64,000 bases of DNA. It comes from Acidobacteriota bacterium. GTDB taxonomy: Bacteria; Acidobacteriota; Blastocatellia; Pyrinomonadales; Pyrinomonadaceae. The stretch is taken from assembly GCA_025463135.1 (NCBI GenBank), contig JAOAPY010000052.1, forward strand, positions 62,001-126,000, read 5' to 3'. The notes under the pieces are model-generated. The model ran no database searches and was not told where the DNA came from. It saw nothing but the letters and a program-made list of their open reading frames with translations. This document shows positions 32,476-41,274 of this stretch, piece by piece; positions within the stretch are counted from its first letter, which is position 1; each line of letters starts with the position of its first letter. The position numbers and the translations under genes are program-made.

Positions 32476-33231
32476 CTACTGGTCGCCGGGGCGTACGCTG
32501 GTTACGTCGGCGGCGCGCACGATCCTGATTTCACCAGCCTCCGTTTCTACACGCAAGGCGCCGTCGCTTTCAAGCCCTCTCGTAATTCCGTCGAAAGTTT
32601 CTGCTGCGCTCCTCACGGAAACTTGTTTGCCATTCGCATAATCTGAGAGCTTGGACCACTCCTGAATTATTCCCGCGGCGCCATCCACTTCCTGAAACAA
32701 CTCATAGCGGTTCGCCAACGCCTGCACCAGAGACTGTAAAACTGCTTCCTGATCGATCTCCTTTCCGATTGCGTCCTTGATCGAAATCGCCACCTCGCGC
32801 AACTCTTCGGGAAAGGCAGCGGAATTCAGGTTGATGCCAATGCCTAGAATTACGGCACGTCCCCTCGCGGTCTCGATGGTTTCGGCCAGTATGCCGCAGA
32901 GCTTTCGATCGTCGAACAAAATGTCATTGGGCCATTTTATCTCGGTCTTGAGCGCGCATGATTCAACCAGCGCATCATGGACCGCCAACGCCGCAAGTAG
33001 AGGAATCAGAGACCAGACAGAAAGATCCACACGCGGACGCAAAATGATGCTGAAGTAAAGACCGGATCCGGCCGGTGAGGCCCATTGACGCTCCAGGCGA
33101 CCACGGCCGGCAGTCTGTTCCTTCGCGACCACGGCAACGCCCTCAAGCGCACCCTGTTGCGCGAGCCGGGCCGCTTCCGTGTTCGTCGACGGCAACGAAG
33201 CGAAGCGGAGAATTTTTGGATTAAAGGGCAT
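32476..33231 (-). CDS. birA: Biotin--[acetyl-CoA-carboxylase] ligase
   Basis: 251 residues, the catalytic class I form without the N-terminal DNA-binding domain. The biotin/ATP loop reads EQTAGRGRLERQWASP. It is followed by GLYFSIILRP, the KWPNDILFDDRKLCGIL signature, and GIGINLN. The C-terminal SH3-like cap ends near VTSVRPGDQ. It activates biotin as biotinyl-AMP and transfers it to the carboxylase carrier Lys. As it has no helix-turn-helix, it should not repress biotin genes itself. birA beside coaX is a known arrangement in bacteria; here the glycosyltransferase sits between them. Confidence 0.94.
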   Translation of the reverse strand: MPFNPKILRFASLPSTNTEAARLAQQGALEGVAVVAKEQTAGRGRLERQWASPAGSGLYFSIILRPRVDLSVWSLIPLLAALAVHDALVESCALKTEIKWPNDILFDDRKLCGILAETIETARGRAVILGIGINLNSAAFPEELREVAISIKDAIGKEIDQEAVLQSLVQALANRYELFQEVDGAAGIIQEWSKLSDYANGKQVSVRSAAETFDGITRGLESDGALRVETEAGEIRIVRAADVTSVRPGDQ

Positions 33232-33241
33232 GGGGTAGGAA

Positions 33242-33297
33242 GGGTTTTGGGTTTTGGGCTTTGGGCTTTGGGCTTTGGTTTTTGGTTTTTGGTTTTT
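33242..33297. repeat. Eight-unit 7-bp tandem array (GGGTTTT/GGGCTTT/GGTTTTT)
   Basis: Two GGGTTTT, three GGGCTTT and three GGTTTTT units follow in exact 7-base register. The array lies just upstream of birA (minus), in its presumed promoter or leader region. It is complementary in style to the array at 33478-33533, giving a large imperfect inverted repeat. Confidence 0.85.
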
Positions 33298-33477
33298 GAT
33301 GTTTGAAGGGTTTGTTTTGGGCTCCGGAGGAGCCGAATGTTTATAGATACCGCTCTTCTTTATGTAGACAGCCCCAGAGGGGCGTAATTTTCCAATATCT
33401 GATTGCCAACCTTGTCTCCTGTCGATAGCGGGCGCGCTCTCTCTAAACGAACGATCAAACAGCCAGATGCCAATGAT

Positions 33478-33533
33478 CTAAAAACTAAAAGCCCTAAGAC
33501 CAAAGGCCAAAGACCTAATACCCAAGACCTTTG
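33478..33533. repeat. Eight-unit degenerate 7-bp array overlapping the phosphotransferase stop codon
   Basis: In register the units read CTAAAAA CTAAAAG, CCCTAAG ACCAAAG, GCCAAAG ACCTAAT, ACCCAAG ACCTTTG. On the minus strand this encodes the last residues (KGLGY) and the TAG stop of the phosphotransferase at 33515. The unit is the complement of the CTTTGGG-type array at 33242. Confidence 0.75.
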
Positions 33534-34579
33534 ACCGCATCCTTTGCCAACTCGAGCACCAGCCGATCGAAGTGACGAAAGCGTTCGTCTCGTGTTTGGC
33601 CGCGGTCATAACGAAAATAGATCTGCTGAATAATCACCGCTACCTTGAACCGGGCGAAAGTCTCGTAGAAGACAATCTGTGAAAGATCGCGGCCTGTCAG
33701 CCGCTCATATCTTTCAATTATCTCTGCGCGGGTCATCCACCCGGGGCCGCTTGTCACAGCATGTAAACTCTGTTGCTCGTCAGCGCTCTGCAGCGTCCAA
33801 TAACAGAGCAATAGGCCAAGATCGATCAAGGGATCGCCTACCGAACACATCTCCCAGTCGAGTACGGCTACGACACGCGCAGGATCTCGCGGGTCAAGCA
33901 TGATGTTGTCCAGCTTGAAATCGTTGTGAACAATTGTTGCCCCCATGTTCAATTCGGATGGAATCCGTTCACCAAGCCACTCCATGACCTGGTCCATCTC
34001 CACGACTTCGCTGGTCTTTGAGCGCAGCCAGCGTTCGGACCAGCCGCGCACCTGGCGTCCGACGAACCCGACTGGTTTACCAATTTCCGCGAGCTCGGTC
34101 GCATAGATATCAACAGCATGAAGCGCCGCTAACGTGTCGACCACGGCTTCACTCACGCGCCGGCGCCGAGTCTCATCATCACCGATCTCCGAAGGTATGT
34201 TATCGCGAACGATCAAACCGTGCCGGCGCTCCATCAGGTAAAACGGAACGCCGATGACCGCGGTGTCTTCACAGAGAAGGATAGGGCGCGGGGCGAGTGA
34301 GAAATGCGGATGTAGCGCCTGGAGCAGGCGAAACTCGCGCGGCATGTCGTGCGCCGTAGGCGCCACGGGCCCTACCGGCGGTCTGCGCAGAACGAATTGT
34401 TCCGCTCCGAAGCGAATCAGGTAAGTTAGATTCGAGTGTCCGCCCGCAAATTGTTCGAGTCGAAGGTCCGCGGGTGAGACGCCCGTGCCACATTCGAGTT
34501 GACCGCGCAGATACGCCGCCAGTGAGCGCAGATCCAGTTCCTCGCCGGGTCGCACCACGGCCGTGTCACTGCTCGTCAA
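33515..34579 (-). CDS. Aminoglycoside-phosphotransferase-fold kinase (ACAD10/11-type)
   Basis: 354 residues from a TTG with AGG seven bases upstream. APH-fold kinase: Gly-rich and Lys strand [13 protein letters not shown].. and [10 protein letters not shown] near the N-terminus, the catalytic loop [13 protein letters not shown] (HxDxxxxN) about residue 218, and the Mg-binding [17 protein letters not shown]. This is the subgroup fused to acyl-CoA dehydrogenase in eukaryotic ACAD10/11 and acting with LvaA-type 4-hydroxyacyl-CoA phosphorylation. Here it is a separate gene overlapping the acyl-CoA dehydrogenase by 14 bases, so the two are coupled. Substrate assignment is inferred; antibiotic resistance is unlikely given the neighbour. 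An in-frame repeat segment encodes [10 protein letters not shown] near residue 33. Confidence 0.88.
   Translation of the reverse strand: MTSSDTAVVRPGEELDLRSLAAYLRGQLECGTGVSPADLRLEQFAGGHSNLTYLIRFGAEQFVLRRPPVGPVAPTAHDMPREFRLLQALHPHFSLAPRPILLCEDTAVIGVPFYLMERRHGLIVRDNIPSEIGDDETRRRRVSEAVVDTLAALHAVDIYATELAEIGKPVGFVGRQVRGWSERWLRSKTSEVVEMDQVMEWLGERIPSELNMGATIVHNDFKLDNIMLDPRDPARVVAVLDWEMCSVGDPLIDLGLLLCYWTLQSADEQQSLHAVTSGPGWMTRAEIIERYERLTGRDLSQIVFYETFARFKVAVIIQQIYFRYDRGQTRDERFRHFDRLVLELAKDAVKGLGY
34470..34491. repeat. Family B-linked GACGCCCGTGCCAC arm inside the phosphotransferase gene
   Basis: GCGGGTGAGACGCCCGTGCC then AC, nearly the same as the tail of the insertion at 57746-57770 and the arm at 15803-15821. 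It encodes GTGVSP in the N-terminal region, before the nucleotide loop, where length variation is tolerable. Confidence 0.5.
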
Positions 34580-35765
34580 TTTTGGCCTCGCTCTTAAATT
34601 GTTTCAGGATGCGCTGCGCGACCACCATGCGGTGCACCTCGTCTGGTCCATCATAGATGCGGGCTGCGCGGGCGTCTCGATAGAACATCTCCAGCGGCGT
34701 GTCCTTGGAATAACCCAGCGCGCCATGCACCTGAATGGCGCGATCGATGACATCGTTCAGCACGCGCGCGCCATAAAATTTAATCAAAGAGATTTCGATG
34801 CGCGCGTCATCGCCCCGATCCATCTTCCAGGCCGCCTGCAAAGTCATCAGGCGCGCTGCATTTATCTCGGCCGCGGAATCGGCGATCCAATTCTGTACTG
34901 TCTCTTTATTCGCGAGCGGCTCACCAAACGCTTTGCGTTTAAGTGCGTAGCGACACATCATCTCAAAGCTGCGCTGGGCCGCGCCCAGCCAGCGCATGCA
35001 ATGTTGGATTCTGCCCGGCCCCAGCCGTGCCTGGGCCAGCTTGAAGCCTTCACCCACCTGGCCCAGCAGATTCTCGACAGGCACGCGACAGTTTTCAAAC
35101 CGAATTTCACAGTGGCCGCCGACGCCACCCGATCCCATCACACCCACGGCGCGAATAATGTTAAAGCCCGGGGTGTCAGTCGGCACGATGATCATGCTCG
35201 CTCGTCCGCGCGGTTCGGCCGCGGCGTCAGTCACTGCCATAACGATCGCGAAAGCAGATCCAATCGCTCCGGAGATAAACCACTTGTGCCCGTTGATCAC
35301 CCACTCGTCATCAACACGCTCAGCTGTAGTTCGCAATCCGGTTGGATCGGAGCCGGCAACCTCCGGTTCAGTCATGGCAAAGCAGGAGCGCACGTCGCCT
35401 GCTGCCAGCGGCCGCAGGTATCGCTCTTTCTGTTCAGCATTCGCCGACACAATCAGGATTTCAGCGTTGCCCGCATCCGGCGCCGCTTCGCCAAAAATGC
35501 GGGGGCCGATCACTGAACGGCCGATGATCTCGTTTACCAGCGCCTGGCCAATGTAGCCAATGCCCATCCCGCCGAATTCCTTCGGCAGGTTGGGCGCCCA
35601 AAGTCCCTGGTCCTTTACCTTCTGTTGCAGCTCGCGTTCAAGCGAAGTGGGCAGACCTTCGTGCTCGATGACCTTGTCTTCATTTGGGTAGACATGGGCT
35701 TCCATAAAAGCCGTAATTCGCCCCCGAACTTCTTCCAGTTCCGGCGGTGTGCTGAAGTCAATCAT
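34566..35765 (-). CDS. Acyl-CoA dehydrogenase (ACAD11-like)
   Basis: 399 residues, the usual length. The signature [16 protein letters not shown] is followed by [14 protein letters not shown]. The second signature is [20 protein letters not shown] then [12 protein letters not shown]. It is an FAD enzyme that oxidises or eliminates at the alpha-beta bond of acyl-CoA esters. Close coupling with the APH-fold kinase (14-nt overlap, kinase downstream) recalls ACAD10/11 fusions. In that case phosphorylation of a 4-hydroxyacyl-CoA followed by ACAD-type chemistry feeds beta-oxidation. That route is an inference for this organism. The ATG at 35765 has no strong ribosome-binding site. Confidence 0.92.
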   Translation of the reverse strand: MIDFSTPPELEEVRGRITAFMEAHVYPNEDKVIEHEGLPTSLERELQQKVKDQGLWAPNLPKEFGGMGIGYIGQALVNEIIGRSVIGPRIFGEAAPDAGNAEILIVSANAEQKERYLRPLAAGDVRSCFAMTEPEVAGSDPTGLRTTAERVDDEWVINGHKWFISGAIGSAFAIVMAVTDAAAEPRGRASMIIVPTDTPGFNIIRAVGVMGSGGVGGHCEIRFENCRVPVENLLGQVGEGFKLAQARLGPGRIQHCMRWLGAAQRSFEMMCRYALKRKAFGEPLANKETVQNWIADSAAEINAARLMTLQAAWKMDRGDDARIEISLIKFYGARVLNDVIDRAIQVHGALGYSKDTPLEMFYRDARAARIYDGPDEVHRMVVAQRILKQFKSEAKIDEQ

Positions 35766-35780
35766 TCATTGATTGTAACA

Positions 35781-35931
35781 CCTGGGACCGCACGCCTCCT
35801 GCGTGCTAAGCCGTACGGAGCAAGACCTTCTCGGTCTTAAGGAGAATTCTGCCGAATTCCCGGTGAAGCATGGTAATTGAGCACAAAGAATTCACCGCAC
35901 GACCAGCACGCAGGACGCGTGCGGTCCCCGG
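35781..35931. repeat. Family B 27-nt inverted repeat
   Basis: The arms 35781-35807 and 35905-35931 begin or end in CCTGGGACCGCACGC / GCGTGCGGTCCCCGG and pair with two mismatches. Smaller hairpins (GGAGAATTCTGCCGAATTCC) lie in the spacer. It lies upstream of the acyl-CoA dehydrogenase and after the Spy-like gene. Confidence 0.75.
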
Positions 35932-36014
35932 GGACTTCCGGCTTGACGGCCACCAAAAATAGTTAAGGGGAGACACACCCGTGTCTCCCCCATCGCCGTG
36001 TCCTGTTCTCGATG

Positions 36015-36704
36015 TTACGGCTTTTCTACGCGCGGGCCAGGAAAGCCGCCACGTCGACCGCCGCCCTCACCATCTCTGCGATGGCGCCGGTGCTCGCGCA
36101 TCTTGTCGCGCTGCTCGGGCGTGAGGATGCCGGAGACCTGTTGGCGCGTACTCTGATGAATGGATCCAATCTTCTCGGCTTTCTGTTCCGAGCTAAGCGT
36201 TGAATCATTGCGGATGGTGGCGACCTGATCGCGTGTGCTCTGATGAAGCGTCTTGAGCTGGGACCTTTGATCGTCGTTCAGGCCGAGAGCGACGCGGCCA
36301 CGATCGCCGCTGCCATCGCGGCGAGTAAATCCATGACCGAAGCCATGTCCCTCGCGCTTATGGTTCTTTACGATTTCCTGTTGTTGCGGCGTCAGTATGC
36401 CAAGGACTTGCTGATGGGCGGCTTCCCGAATTGAGCTTGCTTTTGCCTGCCTCTGCTCGGGCGAAAGAGTCTGGTCGTTGCGCAACGACCGTAACTGCGC
36501 GCGGCTGCTCTGGTGAATTGATTTGAACTGTGCCTTTTGATTCTCAGTCAGACTCAAAGCATCGCGGTCCTGAGCACCCTCGACCTTTGGATTTTGGGGA
36601 ACAGCACTCGTTTGTGAATATGCGGAGCTCGCGTGGCTTCCTGCGAAAACTATGAACGAAGCGAGAATTGCGAGAATAGTTTTTAGTTTCATGTTAGTCC
36701 TCAT
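36015..36704 (-). CDS. Periplasmic Spy/LTxxQ-like protein with two repeat halves
   Basis: 229 residues with a signal peptide (about 5-30, ending SAYSQ). Two related halves each hold an LTENQKAQFKSIHQSSRAQL / LNDDQRSQLKTLHQSTRDQV helix and a closing GILTPQQQE / GILTPEQRDK. These are LTxxQ-type motifs of Spy/CpxP periplasmic chaperones. The C-terminus is Arg/Gly/Pro-rich. Either of two ATGs (36704, 36692) could start; both have AGGA or GAGGA upstream. It is probably a stress-related helical chaperone or metal-binding protein; the function is inferred. Confidence 0.8.
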   Translation of the reverse strand: MRTNMKLKTILAILASFIVFAGSHASSAYSQTSAVPQNPKVEGAQDRDALSLTENQKAQFKSIHQSSRAQLRSLRNDQTLSPEQRQAKASSIREAAHQQVLGILTPQQQEIVKNHKREGHGFGHGFTRRDGSGDRGRVALGLNDDQRSQLKTLHQSTRDQVATIRNDSTLSSEQKAEKIGSIHQSTRQQVSGILTPEQRDKMREHRRHRRDGEGGGRRGGFPGPRVEKP

Positions 36705-36785
36705 TTTGAATTTCCTATTAGGTATGACGGCCTCTCTTTGGACGCTCGCAAGGGTCGATTGGTCTGGAAATTCTTCTCTCTCTGC

Positions 36786-36810
36786 AGTTTAGAAAGCGCG
36801 CCTGTGGGCC
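36786..36810. repeat. Family D solo arm upstream of the Spy-like gene
   Basis: AGTTTAGAAAGCGCGCCTGT then GGGCC, matching the family D arm core GTTTAGAAAG. No partner arm is nearby. Confidence 0.5.
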
Positions 36811-36904
36811 TGACGTTGAAAAGAGATCAAGCAGAATTGAAAAAGGCTCACAAAAAAATCGGTCACTGTCGTGTTGCCTTGACAGTGGCCCGTAGCGAAG
36901 GGGA

Positions 36905-36931
36905 AGCACGCAGAATGCGTGCGGTCCCAGG
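36905..36931. repeat. Family B solo arm
   Basis: AGCACGCAGAATGCGTGCGG then TCCCAGG, equal to one arm of the 35781-35931 repeat with one or two changes. It sits 15 bases beyond the DUF1501 stop. No opposite arm was found within 200 bases. Confidence 0.65.
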
Positions 36932-36946
36932 ACAGGTCCCCGGGGG

Positions 36947-38215
36947 TTATGAGAGTAGGCCGCGGAATTTTGTCGGGTTTGTGTCGTAAGCGGGAAATAC
37001 AGTCTTCAAGTTTGGCGTCCCCAGATGACGCTTCGCTACTTCGCCGAAGACGTCGCGAAAATCAGTGGTCAGGTTCAGGTCGCGTCCTTCGTACAACTGA
37101 TCGGTCTTCAATCCCGGCCATTGACCGTAGACTTTTCCGCCGCGCACGTCATTCCCGACGACGAACATCGCGTTCGCATGACCGTGATCAGTGCCCCGAT
37201 TTCCGTTCTCGCGCACCGTGCGACCAAACTCTGACATCGTCATGATCACGACATCGTCCATGCGCTGGCCCAGATCAGTGTAGAGGGCCGCGATGCCCGA
37301 ACTGAATTGCTGGAGCAGATTACTCAACTGACCGCGCGAACTGCCTTCGTTGACATGCGTGTCCCAACCGCCAATATCCGTAAAGGCTATTTCCAAACCC
37401 ACACCAGCCTTAATCAACTGCGCGATTTGCAGCAAACCATTTCCGAAGGGTGTGCGCGGATACTGGGCGCCGTTTTCAGCTTTATACTGACTGGGATTGA
37501 CCTTCTTCAAATAGTTGACGGCTTCAAAGGTTTCCTTTCCAGTGTCACTCAGGACATCGTGAGCCGACTGACCATACAGAGCTTCGAAGCCCCCCTGCAT
37601 GGAGGCCGAGTTCTGGCCGGCGCGAATGTTGAAATCAGCCAGATTCGAAATCGCCAGGGCCGGCGCTCTTCCCTGTAACGCGCGCGGCATGTTTGAGGTC
37701 ATTGAGACAGCTCGGAACAAAGAATTCTGTGGATCCGCCTGACTTTGCAATAAACGATTCAGCCAGCCATCCTGCGTCGACTTCACTCCGGGCGTCGCCG
37801 ATTCCATATAGTCCTGCGCATCAAAATGCGAACGCGTGTTGTCCGGCGAACCAGCGGCTTCGACGATTGCAAGCCGCTTCGAATCCCACAGTGGTTTTAA
37901 CGAAGCCATGGCCGGATGCAAGCCAAAGAAGCCGTCGAGATCGATGGCTGCTTCTATGTTCCCGACCTGCGGTTTTGGAATAGCGATCGTGGGCCGCAAA
38001 TCGTAATAGGCGTGCTCGCCATACGGCACGACCATGTTCAAGCCATCCACCGCTCCCCGCTGAAAGATCGCGATTAGCGTTTTGCGCCGGCCGCCGGTGA
38101 TGCGCTCGCTGCTCTGGGCCAACACGGCCCGCTCGATGAATGACGGGGCCGAAAGCGCAACGCCGATACTGGCGAGAGCAATGCCGCCGGACTTTATGAA
38201 AAAACGTCGGTTCAT
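36947..38215 (-). CDS. DUF1501 secreted protein
   Basis: 422 residues with an N-terminus like a Tat or short Sec signal (MNRRFFIKSGGIALASIG). DUF1501 hallmarks: LIAIFQRGAVDGLNMVVPYG, FGLHPAMASLKPLW, NTRSHFDAQDYMESATPG, DVVIMTMSEFGRTVREN and GTDHGHANAMFVVG. The His/Asp pattern places it in the alkaline-phosphatase-like superfamily, although no specific reaction is established. It is nearly always found beside DUF1800, as here (73-base gap, same strand). GGAG precedes the ATG by nine bases. Confidence 0.92.
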   Translation of the reverse strand: MNRRFFIKSGGIALASIGVALSAPSFIERAVLAQSSERITGGRRKTLIAIFQRGAVDGLNMVVPYGEHAYYDLRPTIAIPKPQVGNIEAAIDLDGFFGLHPAMASLKPLWDSKRLAIVEAAGSPDNTRSHFDAQDYMESATPGVKSTQDGWLNRLLQSQADPQNSLFRAVSMTSNMPRALQGRAPALAISNLADFNIRAGQNSASMQGGFEALYGQSAHDVLSDTGKETFEAVNYLKKVNPSQYKAENGAQYPRTPFGNGLLQIAQLIKAGVGLEIAFTDIGGWDTHVNEGSSRGQLSNLLQQFSSGIAALYTDLGQRMDDVVIMTMSEFGRTVRENGNRGTDHGHANAMFVVGNDVRGGKVYGQWPGLKTDQLYEGRDLNLTTDFRDVFGEVAKRHLGTPNLKTVFPAYDTNPTKFRGLLS

Positions 38216-38235
38216 AATTACAACTCCAGACTCTT

Positions 38236-38285
38236 AGTAGGTCTTTGGGTTTTTTCCAAGTCCAAAGCCCAAAGTCCCAGGACCT
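38236..38285. repeat. 7-bp-period patch between the DUF1501 and DUF1800 genes
   Basis: TAGGTCTTTGGG is followed by the complement TCCAAAG CCCAAAG TCCCAGG, with the latter in 7-base register. The CCCAAAG unit is the complement of CTTTGGG at 33256. The patch forms a short imperfect hairpin in the intercistronic gap. Confidence 0.5.
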
Positions 38286-38288
38286 TTT

Positions 38289-40463
38289 TTACTGCCTTTG
38301 AAATTCCGGTGTCCCCAATATCAGCCCCACGATCTTCGTGACCGGATCGGTAATTGTCGCCTGTGGTCCGGTACGCGGCGCTGCCTGCCGAGGTCGATCA
38401 AGGGGTCCATCAAGAGGTCCAGCCGGCATTTCCGCAGCCTGCTGATCGACGACCTTTTGCGGCGGGGACAAAGTAATCTGTTCATTCAACTGTTTCAGCA
38501 GCGTCTCTTTCGTGCGGGCCGAAACGTCACCGGCGACCATCACCGCCAGAAAGCGGTCCATCACCCTGTCATTGTCCAACGATGCTGCGGCAGTATCACC
38601 GACAAACTGGCGCAGATTCACTCTGGTCCCCGGAATGCGATTGCTGGCGAGCGCTAAACCGAAATTCAAGCGCTCGAGCAAGGCGCCCGTGTTGACCCAG
38701 TTCTCAGCCACGTCCGAATAGCCATTGGGCGTTTGATATCCGTAGAGCGGTTCGCCCATGCGCGCTATCCACTGATGTAGTTGTGGACCGCCGTTCGTCT
38801 CGGCGCCGAGCGTGCGAATTGCACTGATAGTAAGTTCAAACGGTCGCTTGATCTTCGCGCGATACGAATCCGCGGAATTAAACTCCGGCGAAAAGAAAAT
38901 TGTTCGCAATGTCTCGCGAATGTCGCCATCGCTTTTGGTGAACGCGGCGGCAACCCGTTCGACTAAAGCCGGCGGCGGATTATCCATAACAAAGTGCCGC
39001 GCCAACTTGGTGGCAATGAAACGGGCTGTCGCTTGCTGGTGCGCGAGTATGTCCAGCACCATCAGGCCATCATTGACTCCGCCCCCCGCGGGAATCTTAT
39101 GACCCAGCACAATCTTTTCGCCGTCGTCATGCATGCGCGGCGCAAAATAAAATTTGCCGGCATTCTCGCGAGCCTGCTCACCCATGATTGCCGCTGCGGC
39201 CGCGCCGGCGCCACGCGGCGCAAAGATGGTCCAGCCGGTAAAACAACGCGCCACTTCCTGCACATCTTTCTGCGTGTAGCCACCATCAACGCCGAGCGTG
39301 TGCAGTTCCATCAGTTCGCGCGCGTAGTTTTCGTTGATACCTCGTTTGGGTCGCTTTGCCTGTGCCTGTGGCTGGTTCGGCCCCCGCTCACCGGCGTTCG
39401 GATTACGCCCCGGCTGCTGCTGGTTGCGCCGGCCATTGCGTAACATGTCGAGAATCGGATCGCGACCCTGCGGACGTCCCGCTTGTTGGAGTCTGCGGCC
39501 GCCGCCGCCGTTTCCCAACTGCGCGTTCGGACTGACGCTCTGAAAATTGTCGAGATAAAAAAGCATTGCCGGACTTTGCGCGGTGGCTTTCAGCAGGTCG
39601 GCAAACTTACCCATCGAGTTTGGGCGAATGGTGTCCCGATCGTACGAGGTCAGCAGCCAGCGATCAGCGCCCTTACCGGCAAACACATTGAAGTGGTTGG
39701 TCCAAAAATCAACCATCACTTCCTGCAGCTGGCGTTCGCTGTATACAGCGCGAAGGATGCGCGCCGCCTGTAACTCCCCCGTGATTCTTTGTGGCGGCTG
39801 GAGACCGTTCTGTAGGTAATAGTCGCGGACAGCTTTGCGATATGCTTCATTGTTTTGCGGATTGGGATCAGAAGGGCTGCCGTTCGCGTTGCCGGGTGCG
39901 CTGGGTTTCGCCTCGGCCGTCATGACGTTGGACGATATCACATCTGGTTTCTGCTGCGGCGTCATCTGATCGGCGTTAGCATCGGCGCCGGGCGCCGCGT
40001 TCGCTCCGCCCTTCACGCGGTTGTCGCGCGCGGCGGCGAGACTACTCGGCAAATCACCTTTCTTATCGAGCTGGCGCAGTAACTGGCCCGGCTGCGGATA
40101 TTTCTCGTAGAGCTCAGCTGTTGTCATCGCCAGCGTCGGCAGGTTCTTGTCTTTGAGCTTGGCTTCGATCGCCAGATCGGCGATGCCGCTCGGATTGAGT
40201 TGCTGATTGACGTAGTTCTCAAGACCCATCGCCTTAACGCGCTCCACGTCCCCGGGCCGCGCTCCAAAGCCGAGCCGGTTGAGCACGTGCAGGATGCGCT
40301 GATCTTCGCTAAGGCCTGCCGAACGCGCCTTTTGGGCTCGCTTTGTCGCCTCCATGCCCTGCGCGCTTACTCCGAGCGCAAACGTGCCGGCCAGTAATGC
40401 AGCGGAGATTGATAACGCAATCGTTTTGTTGATGAAGGCGTTGAAAGGAGCACGATTTCTCAT
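38289..40463 (-). CDS. DUF1800 secreted protein
   Basis: 724 residues with a signal sequence (TIALSISAALLAGTFALGVS). DUF1800 motifs: HVLNRLGFGARPGDVERVKA near the N-terminus, VDFWTNHFNVF, ENYARELMELHTLGVDGGYT, DVQEVARCFTGWTIF, and FATKLARHFV-like text. A long low-complexity insert (about 135-215 and 320-375, Pro/Asn/Gln-rich) makes it longer than typical members. It was probably transcribed first, with DUF1501 downstream. The pair's function is not known; they are abundant in Acidobacteriota and related soil phyla. AGGG precedes the ATG. Confidence 0.92.
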   Translation of the reverse strand: MRNRAPFNAFINKTIALSISAALLAGTFALGVSAQGMEATKRAQKARSAGLSEDQRILHVLNRLGFGARPGDVERVKAMGLENYVNQQLNPSGIADLAIEAKLKDKNLPTLAMTTAELYEKYPQPGQLLRQLDKKGDLPSSLAAARDNRVKGGANAAPGADANADQMTPQQKPDVISSNVMTAEAKPSAPGNANGSPSDPNPQNNEAYRKAVRDYYLQNGLQPPQRITGELQAARILRAVYSERQLQEVMVDFWTNHFNVFAGKGADRWLLTSYDRDTIRPNSMGKFADLLKATAQSPAMLFYLDNFQSVSPNAQLGNGGGGRRLQQAGRPQGRDPILDMLRNGRRNQQQPGRNPNAGERGPNQPQAQAKRPKRGINENYARELMELHTLGVDGGYTQKDVQEVARCFTGWTIFAPRGAGAAAAAIMGEQARENAGKFYFAPRMHDDGEKIVLGHKIPAGGGVNDGLMVLDILAHQQATARFIATKLARHFVMDNPPPALVERVAAAFTKSDGDIRETLRTIFFSPEFNSADSYRAKIKRPFELTISAIRTLGAETNGGPQLHQWIARMGEPLYGYQTPNGYSDVAENWVNTGALLERLNFGLALASNRIPGTRVNLRQFVGDTAAASLDNDRVMDRFLAVMVAGDVSARTKETLLKQLNEQITLSPPQKVVDQQAAEMPAGPLDGPLDRPRQAAPRTGPQATITDPVTKIVGLILGTPEFQRQ

Positions 40464-40689
40464 AAGGTTAACCCTATTATTTCAATCCTGATTACGGACT
40501 TTATTTACGGTCGCAGGTTTGATGATACTCGCCTGAATCGGCCAGGCCAACCGCATCTAAACGCTGGGTCGCATCATCTTAGACGCTTGCGGGTTGTGAA
40601 AGGTCGAAAAAGCATTTTCTTCGGGATTCTGTGGTAAGCGGTTGAAAACGGGGTTGTACCTGCAATACGCTTCCGACTAAACTCTTTCT

Positions 40690-40983
40690 GTGAATTTTGA
40701 GTGGGACGAGGCTAAGAACCAGGAGAACACTCGTAAGCACGGGTTTGACTTTGGTGATGCGTGGGAAATCTTTCAAGGTCCCTTGCTCACGGGTCTTGAT
40801 ACCCGAGCGGGTTATGGCGAGGCTCGCTGGACTGGCATTGGTTTTCTGGGCAATCGAATTGTTGTCGTAACCTTCACTGAACCGGCGGCTGACGCCATAC
40901 GGATTCTCTCTTTGCGAAGAGCATTAAAACATGAGCGAAACAAATTTGAAGAAGCCATCAGAGACGGACTGGGCGCGCATTGA
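40690..40983 (+). CDS. brnT: BrnT-type toxin
   Basis: 97 residues from a GTG. BrnT family signature: FEWDEAKNQENTRKHGFDF at the N-terminus and IRILSLRRALKHERNKFEEA at the end. BrnT is a RelE-like ribonuclease toxin that blocks translation. The antitoxin frame starts before the toxin stop (53-nt overlap), as usual for brnTA. Conserved Arg/His residues (RKH, RRA) are present, so it appears intact. Confidence 0.9.
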   Translation: MNFEWDEAKNQENTRKHGFDFGDAWEIFQGPLLTGLDTRAGYGEARWTGIGFLGNRIVVVTFTEPAADAIRILSLRRALKHERNKFEEAIRDGLGAH

Positions 40984-41206
40984 CCGATTGGCGGATGACG
41001 AGATTGATACCTCTGATATTCCGCCCTTAGACGATTCGTTCTTCAGCGCAGCCAAGTGGCGGCTGCCAGGAAAGAAAACCGCGGTCACATTGAGCGTTGA
41101 TGCCGAAGTGTTGAAATGGTTTGAAGCCCAAGGCGCGGATTTTCAACAGCGGATCAATGCCGCCTTGCGAATCTACGCGGAGGCACATCAGGAAGAACAA
41201 CGCTAG
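40931..41206 (+). CDS. brnA: BrnA-type antitoxin
   Basis: 91 residues. The N-terminal half is acidic and toxin-neutralising (DDEIDTSDIPPLDDSFF). The C-terminal ribbon-helix-helix reads KTAVTLSVDAEVLKWFEAQG then DFQQRINAALRIY, typical BrnA. The BrnT-BrnA complex usually represses its own promoter. The pair stands alone next to the M28 peptidase gene. Confidence 0.9.
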   Translation: MSETNLKKPSETDWARIDRLADDEIDTSDIPPLDDSFFSAAKWRLPGKKTAVTLSVDAEVLKWFEAQGADFQQRINAALRIYAEAHQEEQR

Positions 41207-41274
41207 GCCGCTGCATGAGCAAGCGTTTCCCAGAACGTAATCCCCGAAGATGAGCAAAGAATTCATGATCCTGA

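Noticed and set aside
33515-34579. Aminoglycoside resistance kinase.
   Set aside because: The overlapping acyl-CoA dehydrogenase and the ACAD10/11-type motifs point to acyl-CoA metabolism.
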